A stretch of 64,000 nucleotides of DNA from Rhipicephalus microplus (Eukaryota; Arthropoda; Arachnida; Ixodida; Ixodidae): contig NC_134702.1 in assembly GCF_043290135.1 (NCBI RefSeq), forward strand, positions 75,014,417 to 75,078,416. Reading direction: 5' to 3'. The translations under genes were made by a program, and so were the position numbers. The notes below the pieces were generated by a model. That model made no database searches. It worked only from the letters and a program-made list of their open reading frames with translations, and had not been told where the DNA came from. This document shows, one piece after another, positions 44,242 through 57,387 of the stretch (positions are counted from its first letter, which is position 1; the number at the start of each line of letters is the position of its first letter).

Positions 44242-44990
44242 ATGGCACCATCGGAGCGCAAGATCATCAATGAGCAAGTCCCAGAAATGCTGGAAAAGGG
44301 AATAATACAGGAATCGGCAACTCCGTGGGCTGCTCCCGTCATTCTAGTGTGGAAGAAGAATGGTACGTGGAGATTTTGCGTTGACTACTGCCGACTGAAT
44401 TCTGTTACCAAGAAAGACGTCTATCCACTGCCGCGCATCGATGACGCTCTAGACTGCCTGCATTCCGCGTCCTACTTTTTATCTGTCAACCTGAGATAAG
44501 GTTAGTGGCAAATTCTGATGCACGCAGCTGACAAAGAAAAGATGGCATTCGTTACGACCGACGGACTTTACGGGTTCAGCGTTGTGCCATTCGGATTATG
44601 TAATGCTCCAGCGACATTCTAAAGATTTATGGACTCTATATTGCGTGGTTTAAAATAGCATATATGCATGAGTTAACTTGATGATGTCGTAATTTCTGGA
44701 CGTACGGTTGAGGAGCACAACACTCACCTAGACCTCGTGCTCAGCTGCATAGAAAAAGCTGACCTTGTATTGAATTCAAAAAAGTGCCACTTTGGCGAGC
44801 GACAGACATTGGTGTAAGGACATCTCGTTGACAAAGATGGCATTAGACCTGACCCACAAAAGACAGCGGCCGTTGAATCGTTCGAGCGTCCTATATCTGG
44901 GAAACAACTGCGTAGATTCGTTGGGCGCTGCTCGTATTTCCGCCGGTTCGTACCCTAGTTTGTGGATGTCGTTCACTCCCTGACAAGCCT
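44242..44990 (+). pseudogene. Gypsy RT with multiple nonsense changes
   Basis: RT blocks are [65 protein letters not shown] and LDDVVISGRTVEEHNTHLDL. They are split by at least seven in-frame stops (near 44497, 44503, 44621, 44657, 44675, 44816, 44957) with little frame change. Two stops fall in the conserved SGYWQ block, and one replaces the Tyr of the YxDD box. Confidence 0.85.
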
Positions 44991-46236
44991 TTTACGCAAG
45001 AACAGCCCGTTTCACTGGACCTCCGAGTGTGATGCCGAATTTTGCAAGCTAAAATGTTTGTTAACTTCGCAGCCAATACTTCGGCACTTCAATCCTTCGT
45101 CGCCCACGGAAATTCACACAGACGCAAGTGGAATCGGTATCGGTGCCGTTCTCGTTCAGCGTTTTGGCAAGAAGGAACACGTTGTGGCGTACGCAAGTCG
45201 TTCTTTAAGCAAGCCTGAACGCAACTACACAGTGACCGAACGGGAATGTCTAGCGGTAGTCTTTGCCGTGAAACGGTTTCGCTCGTACATCTATGGTCGC
45301 CCGTTCACTATCGTCACAGATCACCATTCCCTGTGTTGGCTGGTCAACCTTCGTGACCCATCCGGCCGCCTTGCACGATGGGCCATTCGTTTGCAAGAAC
45401 ATGTCTTCACTATTTCATACAAGACTGGCCGTCTACACGCTGATGCGGATTGCCTCTCCAGAATGCCGCTACTATCGGCAGATTGTGAAGGTGATAACTT
45501 TGACCACCTTATCGCTTCTCTGTCGTCTGGCTTTCCTGATGCCGCGACTTTCGCCGCTGAGCAGCGTAATGACCCAAGCTTGAAAGCTCTCTTCCCTGGA
45601 TCGAGAAATTTATTAAGTGAAGGCCGATTCTGCGTCCGAAATGGTCTTCTTTACCAGAGAAACTTGTCCACGATGGGCGCCCGCTTTCTGCTGGTTGTTC
45701 CTGCGTCCCTCCAAACGTTTGTTCTGCGTCTCACGCATGATGACCCCGCCTGTGGCCATCTAGGCACCGCAAGAACACTTAGTCGCACGAAAGAGCGGTT
45801 CTATTGGCCGAAAATGAGCAAGACAATTCAGAACTACGTGGCCAGCTGTACGCAGTGCCAGAGCCACAAGCGGCTCTCCTTGGGTCCAGTTGGCCACCTG
45901 CAACCTGTAAAGCCTCCCAGTTCCCCATTTGAAAAGGTCGGCATTGATCTGATGGGACCATTTCCACGCTCCTCAAAAGGTAACCGGTGGATACTTGTAT
46001 GCGCCGACTACCTGACGCGGTACTGCGACACGGCTGCCTTATGCTCCGCCACGGCAGTCCAGGTTTCGGAGTTCCTGTTGCATTCAGTCATCCTCCGACA
46101 CGGACCTCCTCGCGTGATGATAAGTGAACGTGGACGACAATTTACCGCTGATATTGTCGAATCATTACTTCGTTTGTGTGCCTCCAAGTTCCGACACTCA
46201 ACATCGTATCATCCGCAAACTAACGGCCTCACCTAG
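44962..46236 (+). pseudogene. Gypsy RNase H and integrase core
   Basis: A 425-codon uninterrupted frame. RNase H has HTDASGIGIGAVLVQ, TVTERECLAVVFAV and [20 protein letters not shown]. Integrase has HDDPACGHLG, CTQCQSHK, FEKVGIDLMGPFPRSS and YHPQTNGLT. The second catalytic Asp is Glu (MISERGRQ), and the third catalytic region is cut by a TAG at 46234-46236 just before the Glu. Confidence 0.88.
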
Positions 46237-46780
46237 CGCACAAACCGAACGTTGATCAACATGTTGTAAATGTCGCCTCCGACCACAAAAACTGGGATGA
46301 AGTTTTACCATTCGTCACGCACGCCTTCAACACGTCGAAACACGAAACGACAGGCTACAGCCCTTTCTATCTGCTCTACGCTCGCTCACCTCGACATACG
46401 CTGGACACTATCTTTCCTTTTGTCGTCCATTACGATTTAACAATTGCCGAAACTTTATGTCGTGCGGAATAGACACGTCGACTTGCCTGCTTACCTACAC
46501 TGGCAGCGCAGGAGTCCTCCAAAACTCGCTACGACAGTCAACACAGGCATGTAACCTATGCCCCCGGTGATCTAGTGTGGGTGTGGACCCCAATACGCAG
46601 ACATGGCTTGAGCCAAAAGCTACTGGCACACTACGCCGGTTCTTTCATGATACTCCATCGTCTCAGCGAGGTCAACTATGAAATTGCACGTGTCACCACT
46701 AGTGGCCGACGTTCATGCAAGACAGAAGTGACGCATGTTGCCCGCCTGAAGCCGTTTACACGAAGGATGCAAGAATGACT
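46237..46780 (+). pseudogene. Gypsy integrase C-terminal part
   Basis: Fragments in changing frames: VWTPIRRHGLSQKLLAHYAG, then SFMILHRLSEVNYEIA and VTHVARLKPF, the usual end of gypsy integrase. Several stops. Confidence 0.75.
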
Positions 46781-46812
46781 CACCCAGAGGGCTTCCTATG
46801 AGACCGGAGGAA

Positions 46813-47003
46813 TGATAAGAAGATAAGAATCACTACCAGGAAAAACAAGTGAATCGCGGGTAGAGAATGAAGACGACGTTGCCTTCACTATGATCCCTCT
46901 GAGTGGGTACGAGCCATGGCGGTGGAGATAATCATCATTATACTGGGATCGCGGACTCAGGGCCCATTAAAAACCTCATTAAGTTACCTTGCCTTGTGTA
47001 ACA
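46813..47003 (+). mobile_element. Possible 3' LTR of the 42.6-46.8 kb element
   Basis: Starts TGATAAGAAG just after purine-rich AGACCGGAGGAA (possible polypurine tract), ends TTGTGTAACA, and has ATTAAAAACC near the end. No partner LTR is in the window. Confidence 0.35.
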
Positions 47004-47153
47004 ATATGAACTTATAGGCATTTAGGCACGAACACTAAGAATAGGAATTCATTGGCACCGTAAGAACACTATAAAAGCCATTTTTAACCTGAAATTCTTG
47101 CCCATATATCAAAATGGCACAATCGGAAGGCAAGTAAGAAACTAGGCATTTGT

Positions 47154-47602
47154 CTATATTCCGGTCTCTAGGACTTCTAACACTCGGCTATGACGGGCAG
47201 CGTGGGGAGCGGCTGACAGTGCTTCAGGTGAGCGAGGTCGGTGGCATCGTGGTGGTCGGGCCCCACTGCTATGCAACGTGGGTGGAAGATATGCCAGAAA
47301 CGTCTCTGGTGGGCGAGTCTGGCTGTCTCCTGGTGGCCGGTCTTTATAACGGTCAGAATGGTCTTGTGATGCTGCCAGAGTATTTGGAGGGTGACATTGC
47401 AAGTCATGCAAGAGTCGTCGGACGCCAATCAAGCAAATATACCGCCTCACTTTGGCGGTATAGTCTTTATTCGTGTTTGCAAGCCAGTCCGGGAAATGCT
47501 TTGAAGACAGAGACGGCACCCTTGATGCGACTGGTTGTTCTATTCACTTCCGCTTCCTCTGCTTCTGTCGAACTATTCCCGCTAGAGCTGCGATGCCACT
47601 GG
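47154..47602 (-). mobile_element. Family K-like LTR and adjoining sequence
   Basis: On the minus strand it starts near TGGCATCGCAGCTCTAGCGG. Then come TAGAACAACCAGTCGCATCAAG, GGTGCCGTCTCTG and CGAATAAAGACTATACCGCC (polyadenylation signal). Its first ~90 bp resemble the family K LTR at 14560-14670. A (TA)n array begins right at its 5' edge. ACCGCC...GGCGGT (47447-47460 region) can form a small stem. Confidence 0.4.
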
Positions 47603-47820
<218 letters not shown>

Positions 47821-48044
47821 ACTAACGTTGACGTTCAAGCTTGGTTGCTGCCACGTCCCTCTCGGCTTGAAAGTGCTTTGCGAGAGTGAGAAAAAAACAG
47901 CATACGCTCAGCACAAAACCAGACTGTGCACATCCAAAAGTCGGTGTGAGTCCACATCTGGTTCTCATATTGTGCTGGCCAGTTCTGGACCTAAAACTGC
48001 CGCCGCGGTGGCGGAAGAGGCCGGCACCGCCACGCGGGCCCCTT

Positions 48045-48335
48045 CGTAGTTGCGTAAAATGAAACCAAGCCTGCGCTGAAGGTGCAGCACAGTCACACCG
48101 AAAGCTAAAAGAGCGGCCTTGCAGAGCCTTTTCTAAACACCCATTATGTAGCTTCTGCAAGCACACTTGCTTGATGCTCATTACGGCAATTGTCATAAGA
48201 AATTTAGGGCTGGCATTCGTAATGCTATTTTTGTCATACTTCTGAGAAGCATAGTATCCGCTAAAGTATGGCGAAGAATTTCGTGCCAATTGTTTGCTAC
48301 TTAGCAAATTAGCAAGTTTCACTAATCAGCTTTTT
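48045..48335 (-). repeat. Dispersed repeat family C, copy 3
   Basis: Inverted relative to 1546-1790; shares GCGGATACTATGCTTCTCA, GTGTTTAGAAAAGGCTCTG, TAGCTTTCGGTGTGACTGTG and GCGCAGGCTTGG. Confidence 0.55.
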
Positions 48336-48621
48336 ACTACCTTCGCTCACTAGGAGGTTAGTGATTTTGCGACATGTAAGGGGCTAGATTTTAGTAAAGA
48401 AGCAGGCCCTATTTATAAGAGTGCATGTTTTAACAAACACTGTTTTAATATTGTTTAAGTTTAAGTGGATTAATGCAAAATTTTGACTGAGCAAATCATC
48501 GCGTAGAGATTCGGGGACGCGAAGCCTTGATTCCATGGGATCACGTGCTTTTGCGGGCTACGCCGCCTTCGTTACATAAGATCGCCTCGACCTCTCATAA
48601 ACATCACCGTATATCTTGTAG
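48336..48621. other. No recognised feature
   Basis: AT-rich; nothing recognised. Confidence 0.4.
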
Positions 48622-48710
48622 CGACCCGCCACTGTGGTCCAGTGGCTAAGGCACTCGGCTACGAGCGAGCAGGTCGCGGAATAAAATCCCAGCCGCAGCG
48701 GCTGCAATTT
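48622..48710 (+). mobile_element. Ruka SINE head fragment
   Basis: CCCGCCACTGTGGTCCAGTG, GCTAAGGCACTCGGCTACGAG and CAGGTCGCGGAATAAAATCC match the tRNA-derived head of Ruka; the body is missing. Confidence 0.75.
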
Positions 48711-50084
48711 GATCTACCTGTCTGCCTGTACCTGTCTACCGAAGCCAATGCTATCGAAAGTCTATTCCATCTCTCTCTGTGTGGTTCATCGTGTGCAACA
48801 GTTAATCTCCGACACAGTTCACGCAGCTCACAGTTAATCGAGTATGAATGTGTGCTGCACTGGCTTAAAGACCTTTGCGATTGAGTTTCAGGCAAAGTGG
48901 GCACCCATGTGTGTAGGAAGGGGAGGGAGTGCCAAAAAATGGAGGTAGTGTAATATGTGACGTCACTGCTCACAAGCTGGTATGCGAAAATTTGCAGTAA
49001 GCTCAAGCACTGCACCGGCGTCCGTATGAAACACAGCTTTGCGGAGCACTTTCTCGAATATGCGTCGGAGTCGCCGTTGGCAGCAAAAGCAAAAACAAAG
49101 TGATCGATGGGGAGAAAGCAAGCGAATGAGGTGCCACCAAGGAACGAAAAAATCACAAGGTGTAAGGTGGGTATGCCGCCACCATATAGTTCCGTGAGAC
49201 GAATACCATGGCATAGAGCCGTGGTTACGCAAGAATAGTGGAAACCGTTGGTGCTACACAATAAATATTGGGAGAGATTTATGGTAGGTGCGTTGCTTAT
49301 AAATGTGCTTGTAATCAGTGAAGCCTTTTGGAAATACTGCTTTGTTGTTGAATTCGAGGGTCTGGTTTACCAATAGTTGAAGTTTGAAAAATTAGCGCTT
49401 CAGCGAAAATGTGCTCTATTTTCGTGATTCGCCATTCTATTCCTATTGCACAGCGTGGAGAATGCCTTTAATTTGATTGCCACTCCATTCCTCCAAGCTT
49501 TGCAACATTCCATCCGACAATCCCATTTTCACCATTCCACGCAGACAATCACATCTTGAGTTTCATGAGGCATCTAAGGCTACCAAAGGTTCGCCCTAAT
49601 AAGTCGCGTTGCGCCGTAAGCACCATGATCGGTAGTGCTCCTGAAATGTCGCAAGACGGTTATAATAAAGTGCTACAGATATTCAAAACTGTGAAAAGCT
49701 GGCTATCCGACATCAAGCAGGGCAAATATCGTAGCTGTCGACGAGAGGTCACAAGTCCACGTCGTTTACACAGTCACCAGCACGAAGCGTGAATGGGTCC
49801 ACTAAGCAACTTCTAGTTTCTTCTTCATACCGCTCGAGGTCTTTCTTTCACAGCATTGCGGCATAGTCTTCCAGTGAGGCTGACATCGTGCATGACACTT
49901 TATGGAGTTTAAATTTGTGTTGAATGCGCACTCAATTGCACCTGCAAGCTACGTCAACGCTCAGAAACACGACTGCGCAACTGCGATACCCAGCCGCCTC
50001 TGACAAAATAATGGCTGCCTACCCAGAGTGCATAGCACTGTCGCCGTTCGTGCAAGCTCCCTATAAGCGCCGTGCGAATGCCTG
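48711..50084. other. No recognised feature
   Basis: A 200-codon minus-strand frame (49261-48659) overlaps the Ruka head and shows no domain. No other signal. Confidence 0.4.
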
Positions 50085-50525
50085 GCACCACAGAGTTTAC
50101 TAAATATACACTAGAGGGAACTCTGGCGCCAGTGTCTATGGGAGCTGCAACGCACGGTGCTTCAGTGAGCATGGGAATCATGGGTAGTATGCGAATTTTT
50201 CGAATCTTCGTACTTCTGGCTCCGTGTGTGTTCCTGTGGCTTGGAGCTGTTTTCTCACAAAAAAAGATCAAAAATTTTTGGAGGTTACGCTTCACAACCT
50301 TATTGTCTCAGGCTGGCCCTTTTAAATTAGGTCACGAAGTTCGAAAGGGTTCGTTCTTTCTTTCGAAACAATGTCGAAACATAGCAGTAAACGAAGCAAC
50401 AAGTATCATTCCCCGACTACAAGTACAAGAACTAAAAAAATCTGAGTATTACCCATCATTTTCATGGTAGCTGAATAATCGCCGCGCCAGAGTGTCTCTT
50501 GTCAATTTTAGGAAATTTTATGCCT
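50085..50525 (+). repeat. Dispersed repeat family E, copy 2
   Basis: Collinear with 34081-34514 in the same orientation (see that entry for landmarks). Confidence 0.6.
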
Positions 50526-51364
50526 TGCACCCCATTCAGTAGCACCATCTAAACTCACGCCCCGGAAATTACTCGTAGCTCGAAGTCATCGGTGAACACA
50601 ATCTGCCCGCGCCATCTCCTTACGCGGAGCGGCGAGTGTCAGCACGTAACTTATTTTTACAACGTGGCATTAGCCACGCCAACCGATCTCCTCCGGTCTA
50701 TCACCAAGGGATCTCTTGAAACATATGGAAGGAAAGAGTGAGTAACTACCTAGTTGCGTCACGTCATAGGTCGCAGAGAGTTCGATAAAGGTCCCGCCCC
50801 TTCCCTGGTTTTAACGCGATAGCGTTTAAGAGCTTGCATCGCAAAATACCCGCCGCCGGCGTTGGCCCCTCTGGTTGTGAGTGAAAAATTGTCTGTGCGT
50901 CTGTGACAAAACACTCATGTTACCGATATAGCCGCGGGAGGCTGCTACTTGTCCATGCGTGCGCGCTCGATAACACTGAAAAAGCCGGGCATTCAAAGAA
51001 AAAAAAGTGCTCAAGCTCACGAGGCGCGGTAGTTTCTTTGACCTGTCACCTCTCCCTGCTTAGCTTCAAGCACTTTCGTCGGGATGAGAGAAGAGATAAT
51101 GCAATTGCAGCATGCGACAAACCTTTGTAGCTCCACCCACACCAGACGGATTCTCAAACTTTTTGTGGCGTCGTATTCGTGAGACAATAACCTCTTCTAG
51201 TGAATTCATTCCATGGTCACCTGAGAAAATGTTTCAGGGCCCTTTTAACGCACATTGTTCGAAAGGTGTCATGACGAAAACAAGCCCATTCAGTGATAAT
51301 CGCGCACTGGTCCAATCTACTGTGTGCATGTTTGTGTGCGTGCCTGTGTATGCAACAAAAATAT
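50526..51364. other. No recognised feature
   Basis: No family motif on either strand. Confidence 0.4.
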
Positions 51365-52303
51365 TGTGAGCGCAGTCACTGGCTCTTCTTTATCAATTGG
51401 ACTTGTCATCTCCATCTGTTCCCGTCACCTCCAATGGAAATCGTTGGATTGTAATGACTGTTGACCACCTCACACGCTACGCGGAAACAGCATCGCAGCA
51501 CGCTGGTACAGCCACTGAAGTAGCCGATTTTTTTTTCTGCGTAACATATTTTTACGCCATGGAGCTCCACGTGTTTTGTTCAGCGACCACGGCAAGGTCT
51601 TCCTTCCCTCTATTGTTGCGGAGGTTCTACGGGCTGCCAACACTATCCACATGACAACTTCTACTTAGAATCCAAAACGAATGGCTTGACGAAACGCTTT
51701 CATCGTACCCTCTCGGACATGATTGCCATGTACGCCAACCGTGACCACACGAACTGGGACGCCATTTTGCCATTCACAACGTTCGCCCACAATACGGCTA
51801 CTCAATGCACCATCGGCTACACGACGCACCATCTAACCCGAACTAACACCGGCATTTCTCAGGAAGCTCGCAAGTCTCGCTACGACTCACCGAGCTGTCA
51901 CCTTTTCTCCAGGAGACGAAGTTCTTCTCTAGACTCCAGTGCGTGTGCCCGACTTATGTGGAAACTTCCTCAGTCGTTTCATTGGACCTTGTATGATCAT
52001 CGAACAAACGTACCCCGTTAATTACCGTATCTTACCACTTAACGCTTCCTCCAACCATCGTTGCCGTGGGACAGAAATTGTGCATGTTTCTCGATGGAAG
52101 CTGTATAACCGATGCAATTCTTATATTGTCACTCACGCGGCCAAGAGGCCACTTCCAGCGTGACGGGGAATCAGTGTTAGCGCAGTCACTGACTCTTCTT
52201 TATCAATTGGACGTGTCATCATCATTTGTATAATTTCCTCATCTGTAGATGTCATCATTAGTGTGTGCCAGCTGGAACTCGTCTCGAATAAAGCTCTTCT
52301 TCA
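51365..52303 (+). mobile_element. Gypsy remnant: LTR start joined to integrase, then 3' LTR
   Basis: 51365-51417 (TGTGAGCGCAGTCACTGGC…) repeats the first 53 bp of the putative 3' LTR at 52175 (TGTTAGCGCAGTCACTGAC…). The internal part holds only decayed integrase: [20 protein letters not shown], then NRDHTNWDAILPFTTFAHNT and a C-terminal piece ending KLYNR. The 3' LTR (about 52175-52303) follows purine-rich GACGGGGAATCAG and carries AATAAA at 52287-52292. Everything between LTR base 53 and integrase is deleted. Confidence 0.7.
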
Positions 52304-54782
52304 TAATATGAGTAAATATGCACTTAGTGGTTGAAGGCTGCACAAGGTGCCGGATTTCGCTATTGACCTCAACTCTTAAAGACGAAGCTTAAGGGTCCCC
52401 CAAATTTTGGCTGTGCAGCGCGCTTACGAATCTTTCAGATTTCAGAGCGAGTGTATATAGGCTTGCGGTGGAGGAAGGCGAATCAGTAAAAGAAATGTGT
52501 TTTCCATCTGTGGGTGAAGGCTTGTCTTACAACCAGAAGATCAGTGTGTGTTTACCGCCATTGGGTGAAGACGTGTTGTGTAGTAGCAGCGCATTAGTGG
52601 CTAACGTGTTACCAACGGAGAAGTTTTGTTACTGTAGTGTGGCAAGTTTGCGATGCGAGAGTTTCCTGGAAGAGAAACCTCGAACGCAGCGGGACGACGA
52701 CAGCCGTTGGACCTTATAGTGTTTCCTTAAAGAGAAGCGTTCAAGCTTTGTTCCAACAACTTTGGAGTAATTATGTTTGATGAAAATTTTAGCCTATATG
52801 TGCCTTGGTTAGTTAATGCATGAGATTGCACATTAGCGCATGTTGTTCTTTGTGCTAATTGTTTTAAATTTATTGTAGTATCTTGTGAGTGGTGTCATGC
52901 TGTATTTGATAACTGCCGAGTCTACATGTTTGTGTTTTATTTGGTGTGTCTCTTCTGATAATATTTTTTGTCAATTCTGGGCTTCGCTTCATTCTTTGGA
53001 TCACCGCTGGCGTTTGCTACAGCACTGAAAGAACCAGCACTAAATGGTCCGCGCTTTCGTGGTGCAGTTCGAGGGGACGATACGTCAACCCTTAATATTA
53101 GCCCGGCGATTGCCTTCCTAATAACGACACTAGTGACAGCAGCGGTTATCTTGCCTTGATGCAAGATGCCTTGCCAGTGACCATTTTTTGAAAAACATAT
53201 CATATGTATTTCCGGCCATCAAATAAACAAACGTCATTACCGTTTTTCATTTATCTAGAAAATCAAATTCACATGCGCGATTGTCGGATTGCACAAGGAT
53301 GGTTTAAATCATTTTTTTGTTTTATGTGCAACATTACTGAAGAAATGAGGTGAAAAATTACGACAGAACACACGCAATATCAAAATTGACGTCGAACGAA
53401 TATACTAGCAGGCAGCACCGCAGTTTTAGCGCAGCGTAGGCGGTGGTTAGGTGAATCTGCATGTTTAACTGTTTTGCCCAAAGTGGACTTCTGAAACAAA
53501 TTTATACATTGACGCGCAGAGGTTAGAAACTAGTCCGACGTAACGTCAGCTCTCTCGTTACAGCTTGAAAGTCAGTTTTATGTACATGCATAGCCCATAC
53601 GGTGTAATTAGTAGTATATCGTAAGTATAGTGTTAGAAAACCTTATAGCCAACTTTTCAAGCAACATGAGCATGCGACGTAATACCTCTACTGTGGTTTG
53701 ATTCAACGTACTTTCTATCACTGGCGTAGTTACGTGAAGGATACTGAAGAGAAATGCAGATCACCAGTGCTCAATTCCAGCTCGATCCGTGGTCTATATT
53801 TATAGCGTTCATCTATTTTTTTCGCCCACGAACAATGCTTACGACACAGGGACTGAATTTGCTGCCACACAGAATCCTAGGCTCACGCTTCAGATTTTTA
53901 CTATATGTTCTGATTGTTTGCTGGCTGATCGTAGCTGTGCAATGTGTGCGATTCATAAGCTTATTCCAATTACCATGTTATGCAGCTAGCGTAACACGTG
54001 ACACACAAAGAATTTTTCGACGTACTTTACGTTAGTCTCACGTTATTCCTGCTATTACTTGTCAGTAACGTTCCTCTAAAACTCGTGTCCACTTTTGATA
54101 ATCTAGTACGCGCCCTGAAAAACAGACAAACACAATTATAGGACAGAGAGTCAGGCAGAGGCAAGCCTGCCGGCTAACCAAAATGGCCACGGTGCCTTTG
54201 GTTCGCTAAGAAATGATTTCTATTTGAATTTATTTGGGAAAAATTTTCACGGTCTTATTGAACATAGCACAATGCTCTCAGTTACGTGGTAAATGAGTGT
54301 AATGTAATATTTGTAGCAGCACTTACATCATAGGGAGACCGACCGCAACAAGCAGAAAAGCCAAAGCAATGTAACGAAACATCTTGTGCTTAAAGTGGAC
54401 CCTTGATAGGAGCAAACTTACTGGAGTATCATTAGATCCGCGGCCTTTTTTATATTCTAGAGGTTTGAACTGCAATTGTACAGGCGAGTTCACTAAAACG
54501 TAAAAACAAGATGAACGTATCGCCTTTTCATAAGGCTACTCCTAATTGATTTAAATATATTACCGTACGTCGTCCAATAGTGCTGCTCAACCATTGTTGC
54601 GAGCCTTTGTCGGTTATGGTAACGAAAAATCAAAAGTGAATTATTTTTCAAAATAATGTACAAAAGCCAAATACATTCTATTTGTAATCTTTCGCATATG
54701 TTCTTGCCAGTGGTAAAATACATTGATACGCATACAATAGACTACTTTGCTATAAAATAGACCGTGTTGCACAGAGTCGTCA
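52304..54782. other. AT-rich sequence, no recognised feature
   Basis: No coding or repeat signature recognised on either strand. Confidence 0.45.
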
Positions 54783-54845
54783 CATGTGGGATTTAGCGTC
54801 CCAAAACCACCATAAGATTATGAGAGATGCTCGCACGGCGTCTTG
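54783..54845 (-). mobile_element. Ruka SINE 3' fragment
   Basis: GGGATTTAGCGTCCCAAAACCACCATAAGATTATGAGAGATGC is the 3' end of Ruka in inverted orientation. Confidence 0.6.
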
Positions 54846-55389
54846 CGCTGGCCAATATGCACTGCTGTTTTACCTAAATTATTATGAAAAAGACACTATC
54901 ATACGCCAAGCAAGCGCATTGTGCACAATATCATTATGTAATGCATCATACAACATATAATATAGCGCAGATTTCAATATCTTTATGGGCCTAAATGCGA
55001 ACTGAGACCTTGTATAGGACAGAGGAGACTACAGCAATTTTCTTTTCACCTCTAAATAACTCGCCTATGTACAAGCGAGGCTGTATAAGGCTAAGGCGAT
55101 CCAGCTGTCTGCGTGTAAAGACCTCCAGCGCAAGTATGTTCGGTAGATGTTTGCCATACTTCACTACTTCAAATTGTATTGTAAAATTTCAGAAAGGAGC
55201 AATAAGGCAGCAAACACCAACGTATGTGCTGCTCAAATTACGCAATGTCTATCTTCGCACCACTGAAACGAACATAGGCACACATGGGCAGCTAATAAGA
55301 ATTTCTAGTGCGAAATAAATGCTAGAGAATACAAGATAAATAACTAAGATAGACTATATGATGCTGTCATTACACATAATAACAATGCA
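54846..55389. other. No recognised feature
   Basis: Nothing recognised. Confidence 0.4.
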
Positions 55390-55700
55390 GTATGATGTCC
55401 CAAAAATACCATATATATATTTCTTTATTTTCTCCCAGTGCCCAATGGCATTACAGAGGTGGGTGGAATATTTACAAAAAAAATTTTAATGAACAGAAAG
55501 CAGTGAATAGTACAGACGACGTAGCCGCGGGCTCCGTAAACTTTAACCACCTGAATTTATTTAAATTGCACCTATATCTAAACGCGCGGGCCTCAAGCGT
55601 TTTCTCCTCCATTGAAAATGCGCTCATGTTGACCCGTATTCGATCTTGCGACCTGTGGGACAGCAGTTGATAGCCAACACCACTAGACGACTACGGTTCT
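55390..55700 (-). mobile_element. Ruka SINE, diverged and interrupted
   Basis: On the plus strand ATGTCCCAAAAATACCATA (3' end) is separated by about 90 bp of unrelated sequence from GACGTAGCCGCGGGCTCCG and the rest of the body. The B-box equivalent (CGTATTCGATCTTGCGACC…) and CCACTAGACGACTACGG head follow near 55640-55700. Confidence 0.6.
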
Positions 55701-57239
55701 CGCCACACTTCGTATAGTGTTCTTATGTTCTTGTCTTTCAGAAAACCCGCTGCATGACTGTCACTGCACACGCGGGCGCCACAAGTGTGGGCTCATTGTG
55801 ATCAGAAGCTGGGTGCCGCCATGCACAGTACAATATTTGACCTAATTATTGGCAGATGATACTTGTCATGACGTTGCACACTGAGAAAAGTACGCGCAAG
55901 GAGACGGGAAAATAGCCGTCGGAGATATCACTAGGCAATTGTTTTACTGCTATGTAGTATGACAGACATAGTAGAAAGGTTTTATATGCATCTCACTACG
56001 GATAAGAACAAGGCAGGGATGTCTAATGTGACGAGCTAGAAATCGTTGGTTGCTCGCAAGGCTCATCATTGTAAAAAGTAGATTGTTTTGGTGATCCGTT
56101 CAGTTTGCGGCATTTTGTTTCAGCACTCAAAGCTTAATGTAGCATGAATTGAAGAATACATTTTGAGGAATGACAATTTTATACCACTACTATTAGGTGT
56201 ACCGAAGAGCGCCGTTGTATTACCACCTTCTTTAGCACTGCAAGGAAGGCACTTACGAATCTATGTGTTTGCTAACACCAAAGTTCTTTCTAGATCACTT
56301 ACTGAGTTACAAGAAAAGCAGAAGCATCTCATTTTAATGATGAAAGAGAGCCTCTAGTGCCGTCCAGTCGCTGCAAGGTACAGACCACGATAAATTATTC
56401 ACATGCGAGAGCTCTGCCTTGTGAATCCTTCGATCACGCAAATTTGACAATACTAGGTGTCGCGGGAGTACATCACAGAGGCAAACGTGTTTCGACATCA
56501 TACGAAACCTTTAGAATAGGTTTTCTCCATGACATTTTGCAAAACTTACTGTCTTTTTGGCACAACACTATATAAGAATTACATGCCCAGCTACCCGTGC
56601 ATACTTTAATCAACACGGTGATGGGGGCTCGGCGCCATTGCTACTGAGCCACCGCTGACTAAACGTGACTTTTTCGTATTGTAGAGCTCGAATGAACGGC
56701 GGCCGATGCTGAGAACTTTCGAATAAGCAACAGTTCCGCAAACGGGGTCGATGTCACCACCCAACATAATTAGCCCCGACTTCAAGTCTGTGGTAGCCGA
56801 ACTTGGCGCGAGATTCAATACCATAAAGCGCTCTTTCTGCATTCGGGGGTGTTTTGAGTGAAGGTCATGTGAAATAGGTAAAAATAATACTTTACGTCGA
56901 TTTTAGCCTGCATTATTTGCTACCCGCTGTTTTGCATATATAGTCAGTAGTCCTATTGTTTTTAAGTCTCATCACCCCACCGGAGATATCCAGATGTGAT
57001 GGGGTTCTATAGGAATATGTGAATTATGCAAACTTCGTTGCGTCATTGAACACAGCGTCCGTAAGACGGCGAGGCTCTGTTCTGTTTCCCTCACTTTATG
57101 GAAACACCACACATACCTGAAACACAGAACACGCACTGCTGATAACAAAACATTGTACAACCGAAGACAAAAGCTCTAAGAAGTGAAAAAAAGGTATAGC
57201 CCAACTGTAACCGAAAGTTTCACTGGTGGGTGCTAGTAC
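55701..57239. other. No recognised feature
   Basis: No coding or repeat signature recognised. Confidence 0.4.
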
Positions 57240-57387
57240 ACTGAGGTGTCGCGGACGTCTACAGCATGCAGATCGTGCACCTGGTGGCCATCATTGGATG
57301 GTCCGGCGAAAAGCAGGGTGACGCTCATATGAAGGCAAGACGGTGCGCGTAGGTTCCGAAGAAGGGGCTGGCAAAGTCAGGCAGTCT

